From: Pseudomonadota bacterium
GTDB lineage: Bacteria; Desulfobacterota; WTBG01; CAIYCZ01
NCBI GenBank assembly: GCA_026388865.1
Contig: JAPLIX010000389.1
Span: 1 to 8,234 of the forward strand
DNA length: 8,234 nt
Direction: 5' to 3'
Shown: piece after piece, positions 1 to 5,491 of the stretch
Numbering within the stretch: the first letter of the stretch is position 1
Layout of the letters: the number at the start of each line of letters is the position of its first letter
Notes under the pieces: model-generated
Seen by the model: the letters and a program-made list of their open reading frames with translations, nothing else
Told to the model about the DNA's origin: nothing
The model's database searches: none
Translations under genes and position numbers: made by a program

Positions 1-1815
1 GCGCGGCTCTTTTATGATCTCATGCGCGCGCACCCCCATGCTGACCCGCTCTCTCCTGATAATTCGCTCATCTTCGGCTTCGGCCCGGCCGTGGGCACCA
101 CCTTCCCCTGCGCCACACGCTTCACGGTCACGGCCAAAGGCCCGCTGACCGGAATCTTTGGCGATTCCAATGCCGGGGGGTTCTTCGGCGTAAAAGCAAA
201 ACAGGCGGGCTATGACCATATTGTTTTCACCGGCGCATCCGCCACCCCGGTAGCGCTGCTCATTGAAAAGGGAAAAGCCCCGCAGCTGGTAGACGCAACC
301 GGCCTTTGGGGCCTTGATACCTATGAAACTGATGACCGCATCCACGAGCAGTACGGCAGCTGCGAGTCTGCGCGCATCGGGCCGGCAGGAGAAAACCTGG
401 TGCGCTACGCGAATATCTTTTCCGGCACCAAGCGCGTGGGCGCGAACGGCAGGGCCGGCATGGGCTGCGTGATGGGCTCGAAAAAGCTGAAGGCCGTGAT
501 TGTTAAAAGTGACGGCGGAGCAGTGCCGGTCGCGGACAGGAAAAAGCTTGATGAACTCTCCGCGCACTACCGCGAAATCTGGGGCCAGGGGCCGGGAACC
601 GCTGCCAACGCTGAATACGGCACGCTCATCCTCATAGCACAGATCGGGGCTGAGGCTTCCATTAAAAACGACCAGGAGCACATCAGCCAGGAACAGCTTG
701 ACCAGTATGACCTGGAACTGTTTTTAAATAAATATAAGAGCGGCAAGACCGCGTGCTATCGCTGCCCGGTGGGCTGCTCCCAGAAGTGGAAAGTTGCTGA
801 CGGCCCCTATCAGGGCACCAGCGGGGACAAGATAGAATTCGGCCACTACCTGCATCTGGGCCCGCTGCTCGGCATTTTTGATTTCCCCGCCATGTTTCAC
901 CTTGCTGACATGACCAACCGCCTGGGCATGGACTGCACGCAGTTCGGCTGGAACCTGGCAATGGCCATGGAATGCTTTCAGCGCGGCATCCTGGGATCTG
1001 AAGCTACCGACGGGATAGAACTTAACTGGGGAGATGCGGAGATGGCCGCGAAGATGATGCAGAAAACCGCCATGCGGACGGGCTTCGGCAGCATCCTTGC
1101 GGAAAATATCCCGGAGATGATCCGGCGGCTCGGCCCTGAATCAAAGCCCTACGGGTTTCACACCAAGGGCATGACCTTTCCCTACAACCGCAAGGAGGTG
1201 CTGCCCATGGGCCTTGCCTCTTCTGTTGCCGCCCGCGGTGCCGACCACATGAAGGGGCACCCGTTTTCAGGTCTCGTTGGTGCGCGGGAGATGCTGGAGC
1301 GGATTTTCGGCAAAGATATTCCGGAAGAGATTACCGATCACCGCAGCCCCGTGGCCAAGGGCCGCGTGGTCTGGTGGCATGAAAACTACAAGATGGTGAT
1401 GGACTCGCTGGGCCTGTGCTTCATCCCTGTTGCCGCAACCACTATCTACGGCGACCCCCTGATTCTGATTGAAGAGCTGGGAGAAATTTATCAGGCAATA
1501 ACCGGCAATGATCCGGGATTGCTGTTTGCAGCAGGAGAGCGGGCCTACCAGATAGAAAAGAGCTACAATGCGCTGCTTGGCATCAGCAGGAAGGACGACA
1601 TGCGCCAGGGCTCTACCCGGGGACAGGAAGACCCTATCAATCATCCCGGAATGCTTGATGAATACTATTTTTATCGCGGCTGCTCTGCCGATGGTATCCC
1701 AACCAGAAAAAGGCTTAAAGAGGCAGGTCTTGCAGAGGTTGCAGAGGATCTTGCTAAAGCAGGGAAAATTTCAGATCGGGAATGCCCGGCCATAGAGGAA
1801 CTGGTGGCAAAGTGA
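1..1815 (+). CDS. Aldehyde:ferredoxin oxidoreductase family protein (5'-truncated by window edge)
   Basis: Tungsten/molybdenum bis-pterin enzyme of the AOR family, which oxidises aldehydes (or, in the BamB branch, acts in benzoyl-CoA reductase) with ferredoxin-type electron transfer in the cytoplasm. The frame is open to base 1, and the residues before the ATG at 22 (ARLFYDL) match the family N-terminus, so that ATG is internal and roughly 35-40 residues are missing. Seen in order (codons counted from base 1): DPLSPDN and GPAVGTT, then SNAGGFFG and AGYDHIV of the N-terminal pterin-binding domain; GPAGENLVRYA; GRAGMGCVMGSKKLKAV. The [4Fe-4S] ligands are CYRCPVGC (Cys252, 255, 259; CX2CX3C) plus Cys473 in DSLGLC. 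RGADH, typical of the C-terminal domains, is also present. The 604 codons plus the missing start give a slightly long AOR. GDSNAGG may point to a BamB-like or uncharacterised clade rather than classical AOR; the substrate cannot be assigned. Its promoter lies outside the window. Confidence 0.93.
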   Translation, partial: ARLFYDLMRAHPHADPLSPDNSLIFGFGPAVGTTFPCATRFTVTAKGPLTGIFGDSNAGGFFGVKAKQAGYDHIVFTGASATPVALLIEKGKAPQLVDATGLWGLDTYETDDRIHEQYGSCESARIGPAGENLVRYANIFSGTKRVGANGRAGMGCVMGSKKLKAVIVKSDGGAVPVADRKKLDELSAHYREIWGQGPGTAANAEYGTLILIAQIGAEASIKNDQEHISQEQLDQYDLELFLNKYKSGKTACYRCPVGCSQKWKVADGPYQGTSGDKIEFGHYLHLGPLLGIFDFPAMFHLADMTNRLGMDCTQFGWNLAMAMECFQRGILGSEATDGIELNWGDAEMAAKMMQKTAMRTGFGSILAENIPEMIRRLGPESKPYGFHTKGMTFPYNRKEVLPMGLASSVAARGADHMKGHPFSGLVGAREMLERIFGKDIPEEITDHRSPVAKGRVVWWHENYKMVMDSLGLCFIPVAATTIYGDPLILIEELGEIYQAITGNDPGLLFAAGERAYQIEKSYNALLGISRKDDMRQGSTRGQEDPINHPGMLDEYYFYRGCSADGIPTRKRLKEAGLAEVAEDLAKAGKISDRECPAIEELVAK

Positions 1816-2110
1816 CGCGGGTTTCGTGGCTTGGGATTCGGGGCTCGTGATAATTAACTGAAAATCCCCTAACCCGGACAAGCCGGAACCAAAGTTAACC
1901 GCAAAGACTAAAAAAAAAGAAGATTGAATTTGGAACTCAGGAACTCACAAAGGTAAATTCGATTCGACTAAGCTCATCGCTGGCAGGAACTCACAAAGGT
2001 GAAAACAAAATTTTCCTGATTTCTTGAGTTCCAGATTTTTAATTTTTCTTTCCATTTTTGCAAGAAATTTAGTCTTAAGAGACTCATCCCCGATTCATAA
2101 GGAGATCGTA
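1816..2110. repeat. Non-coding gap with degenerate short direct and inverted repeats
   Basis: No gene is seen here. Four degenerate heptads of TTCGGGG type follow the AOR stop (1823-1850). An exact 17-bp direct repeat, CAGGAACTCACAAAGGT, lies at 1938-1954 and 1984-2000. The unit GGAACTCA occurs twice in tandem at 1932-1947 and again at 1986-1993, and a related series lies on the other strand at 2011-2033, so 1931-1943 and 2021-2033 are inverted copies (12 of 13). AAGACTAAA also sits outside both arms in inverted orientation (1904-1912 and near 2069-2077), giving a large imperfect palindrome. A small hairpin, AGTCT-TAAG-AGACT (2071-2084), precedes the gnd ribosome site. No convincing promoter or terminator was found. 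The composition suggests a degraded intergenic repeat element. Confidence 0.6.
2099..2104 (+). promoter_or_regulatory. Ribosome binding site deciding the gnd GTG start
   Basis: AAGGAG lies six bases before GTG 2111. It selects this start over the longer open frame beginning at 2024, whose extra 29 residues are low-complexity, derive from the repeat region and match nothing in the family. Confidence 0.85.
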
Positions 2111-3535
2111 GTGGGCACGCACAGCTGTGAAATAGGGGTTATCGGCCTTGGCGTGATGGGCCGTAATCTGGCGTTGAACTGCGCTGAGCACGGGTTCCCG
2201 GTTGTTGTGTATAACCGCACCGCAGAAAAAACCAGCGAATTTATCGTGCGTGATGCGGCCGGCGTTGCCCTTCGCGCCGGCTACACTCTGCAGGAATTTA
2301 CAGAACTCCTCCGGAAACCGCGTGCTGTTATCATGATGGTGCCTGCCGGGCCGCCCGTTGATAGTATGATCCAGGAGCTTCTTCTCTTCCTTGAGGCCGG
2401 TGACGTCCTCATTGACGGCGGCAATTCCCGGCCTGTAGATACAGACCGGCGCGGCAAATCCTTGCAGGAAAAGGGTATCCTGTATCTGGGAACCGGTATT
2501 TCCGGAGGTGAAGCCGGCGCCCGTTTCGGTCCCAGCATCATGCCCGGCGGTCCGCAAAAAGCATACGAGCGGGTACAGCCGGTCATGGAAGCGATCGCCG
2601 CCCGCGCTGAAGGTGCGCCCTGCGTCTCCTACCTCGGCCAGGGTTCAGCCGGCCATTATGTCAAGATGGTGCATAACGGCATTGAGTATGGGCTCATGCA
2701 GCTGATAGCAGAGACCTATGATGTGATGAAGCGGGGGCTTGGCCTGCAGGCAGGTGAGCTGCACCATATCTATGCCCAATGGAACGAGGGTAAGACTGCA
2801 TGCTATCTGCTGGAGATTACCGCCCGGATTTTTTCTGCCCTTGACGAAAAAACCGGCCAGCCTCTGATCAATCTGATACTTGATGCCGCGGGACAAAAGG
2901 GGAGCGGCATGTGGACCTCACAGGAAGCGCTGAATCTTCAGATACCAACACCGACTATCGATGCTTCAGTTGCAATGCGTAATCTTTCCGGACTGAAAAA
3001 AGACCGCACCGCCGCAGCCGGCGTACTGGGACTGGCGGCGCCTGCTTTCAGCGGCGACCGCAGAAGATTCATTGAGCAGCTGCGCGGCGCCTTCTATGCG
3101 GGAATGCTTCTTACCTATACCCAGGGGTTTGCCCTGCTCTATCGCGCCTCGCAGGTTAATACGTACCGCCTGCGCCTGGCAGAGGTTGCGAGAATCTGGC
3201 GGGGCGGCTGCATTATCAGGGCCTCCCTGCTCAATGGTATAGGCACTGCCTGCCGGATAAATCCTGACCTATCCAATCTGCTGATGGATGAACAGATTGC
3301 TCAGGCTCTTATCACGCATTGCGATGATCTGCGGGCAGTGGTGCAGTCTGCAGCAGCGATGGGAATCCCTGCGCCAGCCTTCATGGCTTCACTTTCCTAC
3401 CTTGACAGCTACCGAAGCCCGTGGCTGCCGGCAAACCTCATCCAGGCGCAGCGGGACTGCTTCGGCGCCCACACCTATGAGCGGCTGGATATGCCCGGAA
3501 CCTTTCACTCAAAGTGGCAGAAGGACCGGGATTAG
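2111..3535 (+). CDS. gnd: 6-phosphogluconate dehydrogenase, decarboxylating (long NADP type)
   Basis: Cytoplasmic enzyme of the oxidative pentose phosphate pathway: 6-phosphogluconate + NADP+ to ribulose 5-phosphate + CO2 + NADPH. The GTG start gives 474 residues, the usual length of the long homodimeric form. The N-terminal Rossmann domain has GLGVMG (residues 12-17) and NRT (35-37), the latter typical of NADP-preferring enzymes. Substrate and catalytic motifs follow: SGG at 131-133 in GISGGEAGARFGPSIMPGG, and KMVHNGIEYG with Lys185 (general base), Asn189 and Glu192 (general acid). The helical C-terminal domain has KGSGMWTSQ, IWRGGCIIRA and PANLIQAQRD, with Arg448 and His454, which in the family bind the substrate phosphate of the partner subunit. 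The C-terminus ends in GTFHSKWQKDRD. All key residues are present and the gene looks intact. It stands alone, 295 bases after the previous gene, with no obvious promoter; zwf and pgl are not in the window. Confidence 0.97.
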   Translation: MGTHSCEIGVIGLGVMGRNLALNCAEHGFPVVVYNRTAEKTSEFIVRDAAGVALRAGYTLQEFTELLRKPRAVIMMVPAGPPVDSMIQELLLFLEAGDVLIDGGNSRPVDTDRRGKSLQEKGILYLGTGISGGEAGARFGPSIMPGGPQKAYERVQPVMEAIAARAEGAPCVSYLGQGSAGHYVKMVHNGIEYGLMQLIAETYDVMKRGLGLQAGELHHIYAQWNEGKTACYLLEITARIFSALDEKTGQPLINLILDAAGQKGSGMWTSQEALNLQIPTPTIDASVAMRNLSGLKKDRTAAAGVLGLAAPAFSGDRRRFIEQLRGAFYAGMLLTYTQGFALLYRASQVNTYRLRLAEVARIWRGGCIIRASLLNGIGTACRINPDLSNLLMDEQIAQALITHCDDLRAVVQSAAAMGIPAPAFMASLSYLDSYRSPWLPANLIQAQRDCFGAHTYERLDMPGTFHSKWQKDRD

Positions 3536-3782
3536 TGATTCGGGGTCAGAGGTTCGAAAAGCTGTATCCAGGGGCATGCGGACTATAACCGTCAGATAAC
3601 CCTTTGCTGCAATAGCGTGGGCTGCCGGTGCGCAGGGGCGGAAATCAACCAACCCCCCTCGGGTAGATAATAAATATCCCCCTGCTGTCAAACAGATTGC
3701 CGCAGCGACATAACCTGCTAAAAACCCTATGGTTATCTCAATTTATTACTTAACCTATTGAAATTACATTTTTATTTTTTGT
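3536..3782. other. Non-coding gap with nested inverted repeats (possible structured RNA or 3' UTR)
   Basis: No coding sequence is supported. GATTCGGGG just after the gnd stop repeats a motif found after the AOR stop. Bases 3594-3738 hold nested complementary arms: AGATAACC/GGTTATCT (3594-3601 with 3731-3738), TTGCTGC/GCAGCGA (3604-3610 with 3702-3708, one G-T pair) and GCAGGGG/CCCCTGC (3632-3638 with 3679-3685). The innermost arms enclose a small ACCC/GGGT hairpin near 3651-3663, and a CTGT-CAA-ACAG hairpin follows near 3685. No T-run follows, so it is not a standard terminator. Bases 3738-3782 are AT-rich, like the upstream region of a strong promoter. Function unknown. Confidence 0.4.
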
Positions 3783-3811
3783 TTGACATGCTTTTTAAAC
3801 TTCCCTATACT
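3783..3811 (+). promoter_or_regulatory. Near-consensus sigma70-type promoter of the NlpC/P60 gene
   Basis: A perfect -35 box TTGACA (3783-3788), a 17-base spacer and TATACT (3806-3811, one change from TATAAT) in an AT-rich setting. This predicts transcription starting near 3818, about 235 bases before the GTG start at 4052. It is the only convincing promoter in the window. Confidence 0.8.
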
Positions 3812-3817
3812 CCCCCC

Positions 3818-4051
3818 AAGTCGCAGGGGTTGGCATCTTAAAATAATCCCCGTGATAAACCCATCCAATCGGGCATGATGTGGTTAATGCCATGGTTGCT
3901 TTATGGTAGACCGGTATTGAAACTTTAAATAATAGCGGCTCACTGGTTGCACTATCTCTCGACCAGTGCCGGTGTAACAAAGACCCTGCATAGGACTTGT
4001 TGTGTACCGGTAAAGAGCTGTTCTGGATGCAAGCAGTTTCTGGGAGGGACT
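3818..4051 (+). ncRNA. Long structured 5' leader of the NlpC/P60 gene, candidate cis-regulatory RNA
   Basis: Between the predicted transcription start and the GTG at 4052 the RNA can form a chain of stem-loops: GGGGTT with AATCCCC (3826-3831/3845-3851, one bulge); GGCAT/ATGCC (3872-3876/3887-3891); CCGGTATT/AATAGCGG (3911-3918/3931-3938, one mismatch); a 9-bp stem, CACTGGTTG/CGACCAGTG (3941-3949/3960-3968); and, directly abutting it, a 42-nt hairpin closed by CCGGT/ACCGG (3969-3973/4006-4010) with inner AACAA/TTGTT and CCT/AGG pairings. Near the ribosome site two hairpins compete (4018-4036 versus 4034-4052). I could not match it to c-di-AMP (ydaO), c-di-GMP, cobalamin or fluoride riboswitches by their conserved cores, so the class is unknown. 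Pairing was done by eye. Confidence 0.45.
4042..4048 (+). promoter_or_regulatory. Ribosome binding site for the GTG 4052 start
   Basis: GGGAGGG lies just before GTG 4052. It supports this start over the longer open frame beginning with TTG at 3947, which would read through the leader hairpins and put a Cys-rich stretch ahead of the signal peptide. The site lies inside a possible hairpin (4034-4052). Confidence 0.75.
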
Positions 4052-5323
4052 GTGAACATAACAGCAATAGCTATAATACACGAGAGACATAACTGGCGGT
4101 TTGTAAACCGCTGTATACCTATAGTATGCAGCCTGTTGCTGCTTATCCCTTTTACCCATACCGCATATGGCAAGACCAAGCCATCCACCGGCCCCGTCTC
4201 CGCCCGCAAGACCCTGGTAAATGACAGTAAGCTTCAGAATGAAATGAAAAAATACCTGGGCACCCCGTATGAACGCGGGGGAACCGGTCCGGACGGGATT
4301 GACTGCTCAGGATTTGCCCGGCTGATATACAAGAACGTTTATGGTATTGAACTCCCCCATAATGCTGCCTCCCAGTCAAAATGCCCGCCCTATCTGCTGA
4401 AAAAGGTTTCAACCGAAAAAATGAAGACCGGTGATTTGATTTTCTTCTCTTCAGGTAAAAACAGGCAGAGCATAACCCACGTGGGGCTCTATCTTAAAGA
4501 TGGGGAATTTATACATGCCTCCCGCTCAAAGCAGGAAGTTGTTGTTTCCAACCTTTTTGAGGGAAACTGGAGATCAAAAATTGTCTCTACCAAGCGCCTG
4601 GCAAGCATGACCGCATGGGACGAGGAAGAAACAATCCGTGCGGGCAGCATTGACTTTTCCCCCGGCAAAAAGAATACCTTCAGACTGCACTATAAGGTAA
4701 AGGCAGTACCTCTGGCTAAAGCAGCGCCCAACAAATACGCTCCTCTCTATTACCGCGATCCATCCCAGGAGATGGAGCTGCGCTATACCAGGCCCCTCTA
4801 TGGCAAGGCCTGGAGCGTCAATATGAGCGCTTTCCGGTGGCAGAAGTCTATAGACAATGGCTATTCACTAGCGCCTGATTCCATTGAACAGAAAGCTTAT
4901 CGGACTACCCTGTACAGCCGCGGGGTGAGCATGAGCAGTGATATTAAACCCCTTCAGTGGTTAAGTATCCGGCCGTCTCTGACCTACCTTACCTATGGGC
5001 CGGGCACTGACCGCATGGACCTCCAGGGGCGCACCGTGGGAGTGGATGTCAATGTGCTGCCGGAATCCAGAACCTGGACGCTCTCTACCGCAGTCCAGTA
5101 CTCAAACATGAATTCCACGGGATCGCGCCAGGTTAATTATAATGGCAAGGATCGGAACGCCCTTGATATGTCGCTTAAATACCGCCAGCAAATCTCAGAC
5201 CGCATGCAGATTACACTTATAGGACAACATTTGCAGAAATCGAGTGCCAACGGGATTGAAGATATCATCGGGGTTGACAAAACTGATGAACGGCTCTCAT
5301 TTATGCTTAATTTCATGTATTAA
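4052..5323 (+). CDS. Secreted NlpC/P60 peptidase fused to a predicted outer-membrane beta-barrel
   Basis: Putative peptidoglycan hydrolase of 423 residues. Residues 1-40 form a signal peptide: an Arg/His-rich start, hydrophobic core CIPIVCSLLLLIPF, and probable cleavage after AYG (38-40). No proper lipobox is visible. Residues about 58-160 are an NlpC/P60 cysteine peptidase domain (family substrate: D-gamma-glutamyl-meso-diaminopimelate bonds), with YLGTPYERGG, catalytic Cys85 in DCSGF, His143 in THVGLYL and His155 in FIHAS, so the usual Cys-His-His set is complete. After a linker (about 165-240) comes a domain of roughly eight or nine amphipathic strands (for example ELRYTRPL, WSVNMSAFRW, WTLSTAVQYS, MQITLIGQHL) with short turns alternating with longer loops. 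It ends RLSFMLNFMY, an aromatic terminus like the outer-membrane assembly signal. I infer a hydrolase held at the inner face of the outer membrane. It is a single-gene unit with its own promoter, leader and terminator. The peptidase call is firm; the barrel call is by pattern only. Confidence 0.85.
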   Translation: MNITAIAIIHERHNWRFVNRCIPIVCSLLLLIPFTHTAYGKTKPSTGPVSARKTLVNDSKLQNEMKKYLGTPYERGGTGPDGIDCSGFARLIYKNVYGIELPHNAASQSKCPPYLLKKVSTEKMKTGDLIFFSSGKNRQSITHVGLYLKDGEFIHASRSKQEVVVSNLFEGNWRSKIVSTKRLASMTAWDEEETIRAGSIDFSPGKKNTFRLHYKVKAVPLAKAAPNKYAPLYYRDPSQEMELRYTRPLYGKAWSVNMSAFRWQKSIDNGYSLAPDSIEQKAYRTTLYSRGVSMSSDIKPLQWLSIRPSLTYLTYGPGTDRMDLQGRTVGVDVNVLPESRTWTLSTAVQYSNMNSTGSRQVNYNGKDRNALDMSLKYRQQISDRMQITLIGQHLQKSSANGIEDIIGVDKTDERLSFMLNFMY

Positions 5324-5366
5324 AAGCGCCCATGCCCGTATCCTATGGTTACCGAGACCTCTGCAG

Positions 5367-5401
5367 AAGGGATTGACAGAACAAGTGTCAATCCCTTTTT
5401 T
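5367..5401 (+). terminator. Intrinsic terminator after the NlpC/P60-barrel gene
   Basis: A perfect 12-bp stem, AAGGGATTGACA with TGTCAATCCCTT, around the 7-base loop GAACAAG, runs straight into six T residues (5396-5401). It begins 43 bases after the stop codon. The arms are nearly symmetric, but only the + strand has a strong T-run. Confidence 0.95.
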
Positions 5402-5481
5402 ATCTCTGCTGCTTAAGAATTAATACCGCCAGCGGCACGAAGAGATACCTGGTAATAAACACCCGGTTAAAGCTTTTGAAT

Positions 5482-5485
5482 GAGG
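5482..5485 (+). promoter_or_regulatory. Ribosome binding site favouring the nrdJ start at 5492
   Basis: GAGG lies six bases before ATG 5492. The in-frame ATG at 5480 overlaps this site and has no good ribosome site of its own, so the shorter start is preferred; the difference is only four residues. No convincing promoter or cobalamin riboswitch was seen between the terminator and this site. Confidence 0.6.
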
Positions 5486-5491
5486 CCCATT

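Noticed and set aside
1880..1920. CCGG-CCGG hairpin followed by an A-run as a terminator for AOR
   Set aside because: The stem is only four bases and the run is A, not T, on the coding strand, at a distance from the stem, so it is not a convincing terminator in either direction.
1932..2000. Short repeats as a possible CRISPR array
   Set aside because: The repeat is only 17 bases with two copies and also occurs in inverted form; there are no regular spacers and no cas genes.
3551..3559. GGTTCGAAA, resembling the T-loop of a tRNA
   Set aside because: The flanking bases do not form a T-stem, and no acceptor, D or anticodon arms fit around it.
3947..4051. Longer N-terminus for the NlpC/P60 protein from the TTG at 3947
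   Set aside because: It has no ribosome site, would read through the leader hairpins, and would place 35 residues before an otherwise normal signal peptide. GTG 4052 has GGGAGGG.
3818..4051. Known riboswitch classes (c-di-AMP ydaO, c-di-GMP, cobalamin, fluoride)
   Set aside because: Conserved core segments of these classes could not be found by eye in the leader. A covariance-model search would be decisive.
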